A stretch of DNA of 64,000 nucleotides from Catenibacillus sp964565805 (GTDB taxonomy: Bacteria > Bacillota > Clostridia > Lachnospirales > Lachnospiraceae), in assembly GCA_964565805.1 (NCBI GenBank), contig CAZMGH010000008.1:14577-78576 (forward strand), in the 5' to 3' direction. The translations under genes and the position numbers were made by a program. This document shows, piece by piece, positions 54,244 to 63,935 of this stretch (position 1 is the stretch's first letter; each line of letters opens with the position of its first letter). A model generated the notes under the pieces. The model worked only from the letters and a program-made list of their open reading frames with translations, made no database searches and was not told the DNA's origin.

Positions 54244-56184
54244 TTACTCTGCTTTTTCCTTTAAATCTCCCGCTTTATAGGCGGCGACTAATGCCGTTAA
54301 GTCGCTGATCTGACGTTTAAGCTCCCGGCCTTTATCTGTATCCGCCACCATGACACGGCTTTTCATTTTTTCAACCACATGAACCTTTGGGGTGCTTTCC
54401 TGGTCCGGATGGAAAGGCTTATGCTCTGCCAAAGCCAGATGATGGGAATTATAAATAAGCGTATACCCGGCGATTCCTGTGGTGGCCTGATACGCTTTGG
54501 ACAGGCCGCCGTCAATAATAAACAGCTTGCCCCCGGCTTTCACCGGCGTCTCTCCATCCTTAAGCTTTACCGGCACATGGCCGTTAATAATGTGGGAACC
54601 CTCCCGGGGCAGACCGAACTCTGCCAGAATACGGTCGCAGACCTCCTCCTTCACGCTAAGGTTATAGTAGGGATTCATAACCTCCTTGTGGGTGGACTTG
54701 TCCTCAATAAAATAACGCTCAAAGGCAGACATTTTGCTCTTGCCAAATAATGGCGACCGGGCGCCGCACCACAAATACCACATAAGATCCAGTCCCCACT
54801 GCTTATGGGGAGAACCTTCCGGCATAAGATAGGCATTGCGCACCTGCGTATTAAAATAATCCATCAGGCTCCGGCCAAAGTAAACCCTGTCCCCTGCGGT
54901 AATGCTGTCAAAGCTTCCATCCTCCTTCATGGGGATACAGCCGTGATACAGCAGGTTGGAATTACAGCATTTATACATGTCCCCATGGGAATATAAAAAC
55001 TTTACATGGCGCTGCAGAAGATCACTGTGCAAAAAAGAGGCCCGCAGAGTGCGCAGCAGGGTCTCTTCCTCTTCCGAAAGCGCCAGCGGCGCTTTCGGAT
55101 CCACGGTAGGAAAATTCATGTCCACCATAGGATATTCCCTGCCCTCTAAAGTTACCGTTCCTTTATTATTAAAATCCACATGCTCCAGAAGGATCCGGTC
55201 ATTCATGAGAAATTCCGGATGCCGCTTAATAATAGCGCCTTCCACCTTAAACTGCATGATGGCAATAGCCTTGTGCATCCGAGCGGCCAGGCCGGGATCT
55301 ACCGCGTCATAAATATTTTCATCCAGGATCTTCGGCACAAACCGGCTGCATGGATCGTCCTGATATACGTTTGCCGCGAACATGGACAGCGGCCGCAGAT
55401 TGATCCCATAGCCATCCTCCAAAATGTCAAAGCTGTTATAGCTGATGGCGATCCGCAGCACATTACAGATACAGGCCACGCTTCCCGCGGCAGCGCCCAT
55501 CCAGGAAATGTCATGATTGCCCCACTGAATATCCACATCATGAAAATTCATCAGCTCATTCATAATAATGTCCGCCCTGGGCCCCCGGTCAAAAATGTCC
55601 CCGATAATATGGAGATTATCAATAGTCAGGTTCTGGATCAGCTCGCATAGGGCACAGATAAACTTATCCGCCACATCATTTTCTATAATGGAGTGAATGA
55701 TCTCGCTGTAATACAGCTCTTTATTTTCATCGTCATAATCAACGTGAAGAAGCTCATCAATCACATAGGCAAATTCCCCGGGCATTTTCTTGCGCACCTT
55801 GGACCGGGTATATTTCGATGAAACCTCCTTGCAGATCTGTACAAGACGGTAGATCGTAATCCTCTGCCAGTCCCGGGTATACGCCTCCTGTTTTTTCTGG
55901 ATTTCCAGATTTTTCACCGGATAATAGATCAGGTTCGCCAGGCGCACCTGCTCTTCCTCAGACAGCAAATGGCCAAAGGTGAGACGGATCTTCTCCCGGA
56001 TGATCCCGGAGGCGCTTTTCAGCAGATGGATAAACGCTTCATATTCTCCGTGAAGGTCGCTGAAAAAATACTCTGTTCCTTTCGGCAGCGCGCATATGGC
56101 GGACAGATTGATGATCTCGCTGGTGGCTTCCTTAATGGTCGGATATTCTTTTGATAAAAGTTTTAAATAGGATAGATCTTTCAT
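54244..56184 (-). CDS. fbp: Fructose-1,6-bisphosphatase, class III
   Basis: About 646 residues, the size of Firmicutes-type class III enzymes. The metallophosphatase motifs are present: FFSDLHGEYEAF, IIGDIFDRGPRAD, WGNHDISWMGAA and IINGHVPVKL. It releases phosphate from fructose 1,6-bisphosphate for gluconeogenesis, in keeping with growth on non-hexose or organic-acid products. ATG 56184 or the TTG nine bases upstream (better spaced to GGAAGGAG) could be the start; the open frame extends to 56262. Confidence 0.95.
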   Translation of the reverse strand: MKDLSYLKLLSKEYPTIKEATSEIINLSAICALPKGTEYFFSDLHGEYEAFIHLLKSASGIIREKIRLTFGHLLSEEEQVRLANLIYYPVKNLEIQKKQEAYTRDWQRITIYRLVQICKEVSSKYTRSKVRKKMPGEFAYVIDELLHVDYDDENKELYYSEIIHSIIENDVADKFICALCELIQNLTIDNLHIIGDIFDRGPRADIIMNELMNFHDVDIQWGNHDISWMGAAAGSVACICNVLRIAISYNSFDILEDGYGINLRPLSMFAANVYQDDPCSRFVPKILDENIYDAVDPGLAARMHKAIAIMQFKVEGAIIKRHPEFLMNDRILLEHVDFNNKGTVTLEGREYPMVDMNFPTVDPKAPLALSEEEETLLRTLRASFLHSDLLQRHVKFLYSHGDMYKCCNSNLLYHGCIPMKEDGSFDSITAGDRVYFGRSLMDYFNTQVRNAYLMPEGSPHKQWGLDLMWYLWCGARSPLFGKSKMSAFERYFIEDKSTHKEVMNPYYNLSVKEEVCDRILAEFGLPREGSHIINGHVPVKLKDGETPVKAGGKLFIIDGGLSKAYQATTGIAGYTLIYNSHHLALAEHKPFHPDQESTPKVHVVEKMKSRVMVADTDKGRELKRQISDLTALVAAYKAGDLKEKAE

Positions 56185-56290
56185 AAAATGCAACGGCTCA
56201 CGGCTCCTTCCTTTATTGACACAGCAACCTAAAGTTATAAAACTATAGTAGCATATTCTCATGCTATGGTCAAAGCTTTTAACGCTGGTG

Positions 56291-56580
56291 TCATCCGCTT
56301 AGAAGCACTCCGATCGGGTAACCCACAAAACCGATGATCAAAGATGTGACAATGATCATGATGATGCCATAAAAGATGATCAGATTCCGGCGGCTATACT
56401 CGCTTCCATGGAGCATGGCAATCGTAACAAAGGAGGATGGCCCAGAAAGTGATACCCAGGTCATTGAATGTCGTTATCCAGGCTGCATCGTTGAACATGG
56501 ATAGAATCCCGGGCAACATCCACTAAAGAAGAGCGATGACCATTATCAATGATAATATTAACGACACCCCTTTTTTCATA
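56291..56580 (-). pseudogene. Broken small membrane protein gene downstream of kdgT
   Basis: AAGGAGTG and an ATG at 56580 open MKKGVSLILSLMVIALL, which hits a TAG; the same frame then continues MLPGILSMFNDAAWITTFND. A later frame change leads to AMLHGSEYSRRNLIIFYG and a second hydrophobic segment ending GVLLSG at 56291. At least one stop and one frameshift break what was a small two- or three-span membrane protein. It is the last gene of the kdgT unit. The family was not recognised. Confidence 0.55.
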
Positions 56581-56630
56581 ATACATCACACTCCTTTTTA
56601 CAACTCAGGCATAAAGCCTGACGATCATCT

Positions 56631-57548
56631 TTATTTTGTTCCGGATTCTTCAGCGTTCGCCTCGGCGATATTTTCCTCTGCCTTTTTCCGGTCATAAGCC
56701 GGGCATCCGAACTTCTTCGCCGCAAAGCTGGTAACAATCGGACAAAGGATTGCCGGCGTTGCCACGGCATTTCCGGCAGTGGTGCATATGGCTGCCCCGG
56801 CATAGCCCGGGCGTTTTAAAATAAATTTATCCGCAGGAATCGTAAAGATCGCAGTAAGCACAACCACAAGAATGCCAAGAAAAATACCTGTAAATCCTCC
56901 GGTCACAATATTTTCCAGATCCAGCCCGGTACCAAGACAGAAAGCTAAAAATGGAAGGGTGAACATGATTCCCGGCTGAAGAAAATCCCGAATATCATGG
57001 TCAAGATTTCCCAAAACAATACCAACGATCAATGTACCCACAGAAGCCAGCAGCGATTGCCAGTCAAAGCTTGCCAGCCCTGCCAGCCCCATTCCAAGGA
57101 GCGTCAGGAACGGTCCGTCATTAATGCCGAGCAGAGACTGGGCTCCCAGGTCATTTTCATCGCCAAAGTTCGTCATCAGACCCAGATACATGCCGCCATT
57201 ACTGTTTGTCACAGCCGCCAGGAGCATTAGTGGGGTGATCCCCAAAACTCCGGTTGGCCCGAAAATCCAGGTAACAACCAGCGTTGGAACAAATCCGGCT
57301 AAAAACTTAGCAATAAGAAGAACAGCGCCTCGTTTTAAAGGCTCTCCCACCTTTGTAATATTGATCTGAGAGCCCACGCACATCAGGCTGGCTCCGATAA
57401 ATGCGGATGAGCCGGATTTAAAGGTTGCTGTTGTCATGCCTCCAATATCCAGAATCTGCGGAAAAGCAAAATTAATGACCGCTCCTAAAAATAACGGAAC
57501 TACCATAAGTCCTCCCGGGATTTTCTGTACAGTCTTTAGTATCTTCAT
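56631..57548 (-). CDS. kdgT: 2-keto-3-deoxygluconate permease, KdgT type
   Basis: 305 residues with about ten hydrophobic segments. IPGGLMVVPLFLGAVINF at the start, AAVTNSNGGMYLGLM and AAICTTAGNAVATPAI are KdgT hallmarks. It imports 2-keto-3-deoxygluconate or a related sugar acid with protons. ATG 57548 follows AAGGAGGAG. It appears intact although the gene before it and the one after it are broken. Confidence 0.92.
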   Translation of the reverse strand: MKILKTVQKIPGGLMVVPLFLGAVINFAFPQILDIGGMTTATFKSGSSAFIGASLMCVGSQINITKVGEPLKRGAVLLIAKFLAGFVPTLVVTWIFGPTGVLGITPLMLLAAVTNSNGGMYLGLMTNFGDENDLGAQSLLGINDGPFLTLLGMGLAGLASFDWQSLLASVGTLIVGIVLGNLDHDIRDFLQPGIMFTLPFLAFCLGTGLDLENIVTGGFTGIFLGILVVVLTAIFTIPADKFILKRPGYAGAAICTTAGNAVATPAILCPIVTSFAAKKFGCPAYDRKKAEENIAEANAEESGTK

Positions 57549-57574
57549 AATAACTTCTCCTCCTTCATAGCGGT

Positions 57575-58446
57575 TTAACAATAGCTGTGAAGCTGATTAA
57601 TGGCCATATCTGAAATATCATTATCCTCGGCCTTTACCGTTTTTCCGCTGCAGACTTCCATAATATAGTCCAAAAGCTCTTTCCCAAGGACTTGAATCGG
57701 TACGCCCTCCCGGTAGCTTGCGCTTGTATCAAAATCCATCATATCGTTAAGCCGCACAAATGTATCATGATTTCCCGTAATCTTGATCACCGGAGCCACA
57801 ACATTTCCTACAGGCGTCCCCCTTCCTGATAAAGCTTTTCGCAGGCCTTCACCGTGTCATAAATCTTTTGTCCAACCTCCTCTGTGATCCCGCGGCGTTT
57901 TAGTATATTTTCCGCCCCGATAGCCTCCGGCGTTTCACTAAGCACTGTGGTGCCTCCCAGATCCACAACACGGTCTGATGTGTCTCCCAGGACTGTATTT
58001 GAGGAAAAGCCAGATGTAGGATCCGAGCCGCCGCACTCCATGCCTAAAATAAGATGAGAAATATCACATTCCTCTCTGACGCACTGGTCCGCCTCCCGGC
58101 GAAGCTTATTTGCGATGTCTACGCCTTTTTCCACAGTTTTTTCGATGCCGCCCTCTTCCTGGATACTGATATAATATACCGGCTTGTCTGTCTTTTTGCG
58201 TATAGCTTCCATATAACGGTCTTTTTGAATAATCTCACATCCAAGGCCCACGATCAGCGCCCCATAAACGTTGCCGTTGGCCACCATCCCTGACAATATT
58301 TCCAGCGTCAGCCCTGTATCCTCTGTATTTTGAGCGCAGCCGTTAGGATTATACAAATAGGCGACATTCTCTGCCTTTGCCGCGATTTTTCTGGCCGCCC
58401 CTGCGGAACATATACATCCCGGCATTATGAGAACGTGATTGCGCAC
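57575..58446 (-). pseudogene. UxaA-type altronate/galactarate dehydratase C-terminal-domain gene, frameshifted
   Basis: Residues 1-212 (58446-57808) read as an altronate dehydratase main domain: LIMPGCICSAG, NPNGCAQNTEDT, LGCEIIQKD, LGMECGGSDPTSGFSSN. The frame then fails in a GGGGG run (about 57817-57821). Adding one G continues as TPVGNVVAPVIKITGNHD and to the family's end at 57575. The usual N-terminal SAF domain gene is not next to it. Dehydration of a sugar acid to a 2-keto-3-deoxy acid fits the adjacent KdgT permease. Because it is a one-base homopolymer indel, a sequencing error cannot be excluded. Confidence 0.75.
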
Positions 58447-58540
58447 CCCTACGCTTCCGTCCGTAACCGTTCAAAACGCCGAACAGACGCGGTAACCCCC
58501 ATAAAAATGGAGGCTTTCGCATCTTTCATTCTTATTCTGT

Positions 58541-58556
58541 AGCAAAAACCGTGCCA
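58541..58556 (-). promoter_or_regulatory. Sigma-54 (-24/-12) promoter
   Basis: On the minus strand: TGGCAC at 58556-58551, five bases, TTGCT at 58545-58541, an exact match to the sigma-54 consensus, 95-110 bp before the dehydratase gene. A sigma-54 activator gene is divergent to it. Confidence 0.85.
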
Positions 58557-58605
58557 ACTATAAAATCTGATTTTTTGCCTGTTTTAAATTTATTTTTCAC
58601 ATTGA

Positions 58606-58623
58606 TTTTTCATTTTTGAAAAA
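58606..58623. promoter_or_regulatory. Candidate activator binding site (UAS)
   Basis: TTTTTCATTTTTGAAAAA is a palindrome about 55 bp upstream of the -24 element; a partial copy, ATTTCATTTTTAAAAT, follows at 58628-58643. The position suits an enhancer site for the PrpR-like activator. Confidence 0.5.
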
Positions 58624-58755
58624 CAGTATTTCATTTTTAAAATAATTGTAGTATCCTTAGGACATATCGATTCAGAACGGCGCGTCTTCTTGTCCGGCTT
58701 TAGCCGGTCAAAAAGCATCGGTTATCCATTTATCATTCACCTGAAAGGAGCAGAC

Positions 58756-60675
58756 ATGGATCAAAACTTATATCACAAATTCATCGCAGTGGTTCCTAAG
58801 GAGGAACACGTTATCCAGGACTGTCCGGAGATCAGCCGCTATATTTATAAATTCATTGTTTCCTCCCCTTGTCGGCAGCTGTTAGATGAGATTGCGTCTT
58901 ATACCGCCCAAAATACCATTTGCGGGATCCTGACTCGAGGAAGTCTCGCCCGGTATCTGTTTGCCAGCGGCATAAACATTCCTATTTTTCAGTTAGAGTA
59001 CAGCTTATATGGTATTTTACAGCAGTTGAAAAACCGTCGGAAAGAAGGCTATAAGCGGATTGCTCTGGTAGAAGTCAGTCCCCTGGCTGAGTGAGAAAAA
59101 CACCAGAACCAGAAAACAGAACTGGATCTTGGAGATACATACTATATTTATTACAGGATCTATCACACAGAAAACCTGAGAGAAATCATACAGACATTAA
59201 AGGAACAGTCTATTGATTTTATGATCGGGGACGCGGAACCCTGCGCACTGGCCCAGGAATTTTCCATTCCTCACAAGATTTTTAATATCGACAATGACAG
59301 TTACCAAAACGCCATTACAAAAGCGCTTCTGGCAACCTCCGCGTCCATTATGGAAAAATCGAAAAACGCGTTTATCGAGGATCTGACCAATCTTGTCTTT
59401 GAAGCCATTATCATTGCAGATGATCACGGCAAGATATTAAAATACAATCAGGCCGGAGAAAAACTGTTTTTTCAGGAAAAAGTCTGCCAAAACCTGTCTG
59501 AATTATTTCAAATGGATATGGATAGGATCATCGCCCTGCCCTCCAATCAAATGGTCATGCTCCAAGGGAAAAATTATATTGTCAATCTGATCCCTGTGAT
59601 CTTTGACAACATCCAGCATTACGCCGCCATTATTAATAACGTGAATGATATTGAAAATATGGAATTATCCATCCGCATACAGAATAAGCGGCAGGGACTG
59701 ACAGCCAAAATCCGCTTTGAAGATATGATCTATCAGGACGAAAAAATGTCCATCATCGTGGAGCGGGCAAAAAAATACGCGAAATCTTCCGCTACGATCA
59801 TGATCTGCGGCGCTACCGGCACTGGAAAAGAGATGCTTGCCTCCAGCATCCACAATGCCAGTCTTCGGGCAGACGGCCCCTTTGTAGCCATTAACTGCGC
59901 AACCTTTAATGAATCTCTCATCGAAAGCGAACTGTTCGGCTATGAAAAAGAATCCTTTACCGGGGCCCTTCCCGGCGGGAAAAAGGGGCTGTTTGAACTA
60001 GCTCATAAAGGAACCATCTTTCTGGACGAGGTGGCTGAGCTGCCTTTCAGTCTTCAGGCAAAGCTCCTGCGGGTCCTCCAGGAAAAAGAAATCCGGCGTA
60101 TCGGGGGAGAAAAAATAATTCCCGTAGACGTGCGGGTCATTGTGGCTACCAACAAAACCTTATGCCGCCTTGTGGAAAACGGCGGCTTTCGAGAAGACCT
60201 TTACTACCGGCTGTGCGTCCTGGATCTGGTCATCCCGTCCTTAAAGGAAAGGCCCAGGGACATCATTCCTTTATTTAAACATTTTCTTCAGGAAACAGCC
60301 CTTAAAGAAAAACGTTCCCTGTACTGGAAGGATGACGCTATATTTCATGAGCTTTTGTACTATGACTGGCCGGGAAATGTACGGGAACTGCGCAATTTTG
60401 CTGAGCGCATCGTCCTGCTGGCAGAAAACTACCGACTTACCAAAGAATTTATCCACTCTATGATGGCTCTGAAATATGAGACAGGCCCTAATAGGCCCCC
60501 GGCCCCCAGCCTGTCACCGGCCTCGGATCTGAAAGGCATGGAGGCTCAATACATTTCCCGGCTTTTAGAAGAATTTCACAACGATAAAGACAAAGTGTGC
60601 CAGTATCTTGGCATCAGCCGGACAACCCTGTGGAGGAAGCTGAAAGCCGCCCCGTCTTCACAAGATAGGCAATGA
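58756..60675 (+). pseudogene. Sigma-54-dependent activator (PrpR_N + AAA + HTH) interrupted by an in-frame TGA
   Basis: ATG 58756 follows AAAGGAG. The frame runs 112 residues through a PrpR_N-type sensor domain, stops at TGA 59092-59094 after SPLAE, and the same frame continues without shift through KTELDLGDTYYIYYRIYHT into the rest. The later part has a PAS-like region, an AAA+ core (GATGTGKEMLASSIHNAS, ESELFGYEKESFTGA, GTIFLDEVAEL) and a Fis-type HTH (VCQYLGISRTTLWRKL). The second piece could start on its own at 59221 and would lack half the sensor domain. It should drive the divergent sigma-54 promoter. Confidence 0.75.
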
Positions 60676-60731
60676 TCAGGATCTCGTCACGGCGCATCTT
60701 CTTTCCTGCTTTTTCCCGCCGTTATGAAGTT

Positions 60732-61508
60732 TTAAAAAAATTCCAGTTCTGCCGGATAGGGCTTAAAGCGCATCGGCGATGTGATACAGTCCGCCTCGAT
60801 CACAGTCACAAGGGGATGCTCCTTAAAATACTCCGGCTCATCCCGGGTCACATGCACGATGGCTTTAGGCTCCCGGCGGATACACCGGTAGTTATGCTCA
60901 GGGAAATGCCTGAAAAACGGATGGCCATCCAGCTGCTCATAAATTTCCACATAAGCAAAAAAGGTCTGTCCCTGGGGGGAATGATCCATAAGCATCCCTG
61001 AAGGGTAATTGGCGGACACCCGGTACTCCTGGGCAATTTCAAATAAAATACTCAGCTTTTCATGAAAATCCACCTGAGACTCCGGTTCATCCATAGGATA
61101 GCATAAAACGTTTCTCGCCGGAATAAGCCGCTCATAATAGCCCTGGATCTTTTCATATTTTTCATTATCCTCCAGTCCCCGGGCTGCCAGCTCCAGGCGT
61201 TTTTGCCGCACTTTTAGCCGAAAGATTTCCTCCCGGACCACCGCCCGGCTGTCAGCGATCAGCTCCCTTAAATGGAATCCGCTTTCCGGGTCAATATATT
61301 GATCCCACTGGCGCAAAGGTATATCCATGGACGCAAAAAATTTAATCATATCTACAGTTAAAAGCTGTTCCTTTGAATAATACCGGTAACCATTTTCCGG
61401 GTTGATCTTTACAGGAATCAAAATACCGATACGCTCATAATACCGCAGGGATTTAATGCTGATCTTCTTGATCCTGGCCATTTCTCCTATAGTCAAATAG
61501 TCTTTCAT
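60732..61508 (-). CDS. MerR family transcriptional regulator
   Basis: 258 residues. Winged HTH (YLTIGEMARIKKISIKSLRYYERIGIL) with a coiled-coil linker and a C-terminal effector domain resembling GyrI/BmrR-type ligand-binding domains. Its ATG overlaps the stop of the nitrilase-family gene, so they are co-transcribed. It may sense a small hydrophobic compound. Confidence 0.88.
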   Translation of the reverse strand: MKDYLTIGEMARIKKISIKSLRYYERIGILIPVKINPENGYRYYSKEQLLTVDMIKFFASMDIPLRQWDQYIDPESGFHLRELIADSRAVVREEIFRLKVRQKRLELAARGLEDNEKYEKIQGYYERLIPARNVLCYPMDEPESQVDFHEKLSILFEIAQEYRVSANYPSGMLMDHSPQGQTFFAYVEIYEQLDGHPFFRHFPEHNYRCIRREPKAIVHVTRDEPEYFKEHPLVTVIEADCITSPMRFKPYPAELEFF

Positions 61509-62407
61509 AGGCCTTCACTCCCCGGGACCGATCTCCGGTAGTCCGATCGGATAAAAGGCTCCCGGATCTGCTGTGTAACAAGAAGCTGGTACTTTTCCGG
61601 ATGCCGGTAGGCGTTGCCGTGAACCTCGCTGCGGCGGTATTCCCTCAACTCATCCATAGGGAAGGAAGCCATATAGATTCCCTCCCTTTCTCCTGCCTCG
61701 ATGATCAGCATATCTCTAGAGCCGCCTTCATCCGTCCGGTAGGCGACCCCGTCAAAAGCTGTAGAATGGCCGTTGCAATCCGGCTTTCCAAAAGGATAAT
61801 TTACAGTAGCAATCCCGGTCATATTTTCAAAGGCTCTGGCCCGGAGCTGGGTCAGACGGTTGATCTCCATGGGACAGGCATTGGGAACAAGGATGATCTC
61901 AGCCCCTTTCAGCATAAGGATCCTGGCGCTTTCAGGAAATTCCCGGTCATAGCAGATCATTGCCCCCACCTTGACCGTTCCCTTTTCTGTGTCCAGATCT
62001 GTCACATAAAAGTCATTTCCCGGGGTAAGACGGCGCTCATCGCCAAAATCGCAGGTATGAACCTTGGCATAGGTCAGGGCTTTATTCCCAAAACGGTCAA
62101 AAACACAAAGGGTATTTCTTGGCAAAGGCTCCCACGCTTCCAGAAAAGTGATCCCGATAGCCATGAGAAGCTGCACCGCCGCATTTTTAAAAGCTGTAAC
62201 AAATTCACCATCTGATGCTATGGCCATGGATTTTAGCAATGACAGATCTTCAGGAATCGTATATCCCACACTCCACATTTCCGGAAACAGCGCCAGATCC
62301 GCGCCAAGCTCTGCCGCCTTTTGGCAATATTTCAGTCCCTTTTCCATATTTTCTTCCAGCGTTGCCTTCGGCAGGATCTGGAGCAGGGCCACATTAAAAT
62401 CCTTCAT
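61505..62407 (-). CDS. Carbon-nitrogen hydrolase (nitrilase superfamily)
   Basis: About 300 residues. Catalytic triad: Glu in LALFPEMWS, Lys in TYAKVHTCDF, Cys in GAMICYDREFPE. It hydrolyses an amide or carbamoyl compound (N-carbamoyl putrescine or omega-amidase-like groups are closest in pattern), releasing ammonia. ATG 62407 is preceded by GGGGGA. First gene of a pair with the MerR regulator. Confidence 0.9.
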   Translation of the reverse strand: MKDFNVALLQILPKATLEENMEKGLKYCQKAAELGADLALFPEMWSVGYTIPEDLSLLKSMAIASDGEFVTAFKNAAVQLLMAIGITFLEAWEPLPRNTLCVFDRFGNKALTYAKVHTCDFGDERRLTPGNDFYVTDLDTEKGTVKVGAMICYDREFPESARILMLKGAEIILVPNACPMEINRLTQLRARAFENMTGIATVNYPFGKPDCNGHSTAFDGVAYRTDEGGSRDMLIIEAGEREGIYMASFPMDELREYRRSEVHGNAYRHPEKYQLLVTQQIREPFIRSDYRRSVPGSEGL

Positions 62408-62633
62408 AAAAATCCCCCATTCATGCAATATCTTCCTTCATTATAGTATGGCCCCGGGCCTGTGGCAAGATAAATCCTGTTTGCTTCCCAGGCGGCCATA
62501 CAATTCAGATAAAATCCTGTTTACATGTCTTGACCCTGCCCCAGGGGCAGGCTTTATAATATAAATACAAACATTCAGGATGCGCTCTCATCCTGAACAA
62601 CACATATGAAAATCACAAAGGGAGGTTTACAAA

Positions 62634-63035
62634 ATGAATTTAAAAGTCCTTCACGCCGGGATCAGCGTCTACAATATGGACGAATCCCTGGCCTGGTACG
62701 AAAAAAATCTTGGTTTTAAACTGGTGTCTGACGATGGCTTCGTTCCCCCTTTAAAAGCGCGGATCTGCTTTATCCAAAATGAGGATTTCCAGATCGAGCT
62801 TTTTGAATATGAAAATCCAAAGGAGCTTCCGCCGGACCGTCTCACCCCCAACAGCGACCTTCAAACCGTTGGGACAAAGCATATCGCCTTTGCCACAGAG
62901 GATATGGCTGCCTTAAAAGCAAAATTTGTAGAAAATGGTGTGGATATTGCCCACGAAGTGACTATGCAGGGCAACAGCGTGATGTTTATCCGGGACTGCA
63001 ACGGAGTGCTTATCGAATTTATCCAGAACAACTGA
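62634..63035 (+). CDS. VOC superfamily protein (glyoxalase-like)
   Basis: 133 residues with two beta-alpha-beta-beta-beta modules. GISVYNMDESLAWYEKNLGF and IQIELFEYENP, then KHIAFATEDM and DCNGVLIEFIQ. Candidate metal residues are His8 or so (VLHAGIS), Glu in IELFEY, His in KHIAF and Glu in IEFI. Such proteins include lactoylglutathione lyase-, epimerase- and dioxygenase-type metalloenzymes. It precedes the ABM/EthD-like gene and is preceded by AAAGGGAGG. Confidence 0.85.
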   Translation: MNLKVLHAGISVYNMDESLAWYEKNLGFKLVSDDGFVPPLKARICFIQNEDFQIELFEYENPKELPPDRLTPNSDLQTVGTKHIAFATEDMAALKAKFVENGVDIAHEVTMQGNSVMFIRDCNGVLIEFIQNN

Positions 63036-63131
63036 CTGCCGCAGCCGTGATGCAGGCGCCTCATGGCACAGATACTGCATGGCAGCGGCGCTGCCGCATA
63101 CTGCAGCAAAAATCAAAAGGAGGAACAACCA

Positions 63132-63935
63132 ATGCCAAATATGGTTATGAACAAAACATTGATCATTCATCACATTAATGATATTGACAATATTCCCGCT
63201 ATGGAGCGGTGGTTTGTCCACCATCACTGCCCGGAGGTTATGGCTCAGGAGCCATGGCTGACCCGGTATGTAATGTTCCGCGTTATGCCTCCGGCAAAAG
63301 GTATGACAGACATGGGATTTATGAATTACAGAGTCCATGAAAATTTTGGCTTAAGTGTCGAAGGACGCCGCAGTCTCCGGGGGCTTCTCGGTATGACTCC
63401 GGAGCCGGTGGATAATGCTATGACTGTAGCTATCGCCAATGTTCCCGCTGAGCCTACAGAGGATTTCTTTGGCCAGGAAATGAACCACGCTGGAAAAACC
63501 TTTATCCGTTTTGTATATATAATGTCCTATCCCAAGGGCGTTTCCAGAGAGGAAGGCGAAAAATGGTTCCTTGAAACCTTTGCGCCCCAGGCCTGCACCC
63601 TTCCCGGACTGCTGCGCTTCTTCTCCCACAAGGCCTATGACAAACAGTATCCGCCGATTCCTCTGCCAGAGGGCGGCGGCGGACCGGAATTTGTCGATGT
63701 AGACGAGGACAATATATTTTTCCATCGCTGGGACCGGGTATGCGAAATGTGGTTTGAAAATAACTCTGCCTGGACCAACGCTTTTATAAATAACCCGCCC
63801 AAATGGACTGTCCCTGACTGGGCAACCCGGGATACATTTCCATTTGTAGAGCCGGGCAAGGACTTTGTTTGCACCAGCCTTCTGGAACGTCCGGATCAAA
63901 ACATGCTTAAGCACTATGACGGATGCGTTTTCTGA
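63132..63935 (+). CDS. Double EthD/ABM-like dimeric alpha-beta barrel protein
   Basis: About 267 residues. Two similar halves: LIIHHINDIDNIPAMERWFVHHHCPEV at the start and RFVYIMSYPKGVSREEGEKWFLETFAP in the middle, both typical of EthD/ABM barrels. The second half carries a Trp/Asp-rich region. ATG 63132 follows AAAGGAGG; an upstream in-frame extension to 63063 has no site. The role is unknown; members often work on phenolic or quinone compounds. It follows the VOC gene by about 95 bp. Confidence 0.6.
   Translation: MPNMVMNKTLIIHHINDIDNIPAMERWFVHHHCPEVMAQEPWLTRYVMFRVMPPAKGMTDMGFMNYRVHENFGLSVEGRRSLRGLLGMTPEPVDNAMTVAIANVPAEPTEDFFGQEMNHAGKTFIRFVYIMSYPKGVSREEGEKWFLETFAPQACTLPGLLRFFSHKAYDKQYPPIPLPEGGGGPEFVDVDEDNIFFHRWDRVCEMWFENNSAWTNAFINNPPKWTVPDWATRDTFPFVEPGKDFVCTSLLERPDQNMLKHYDGCVF

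Noticed and set aside
59092..59094. TGA in the sigma-54 activator as a selenocysteine codon
   Set aside because: The PrpR_N domain has no known selenocysteine, no SECIS-like hairpin was apparent just downstream, and neighbouring genes are also broken; a nonsense mutation is simpler.
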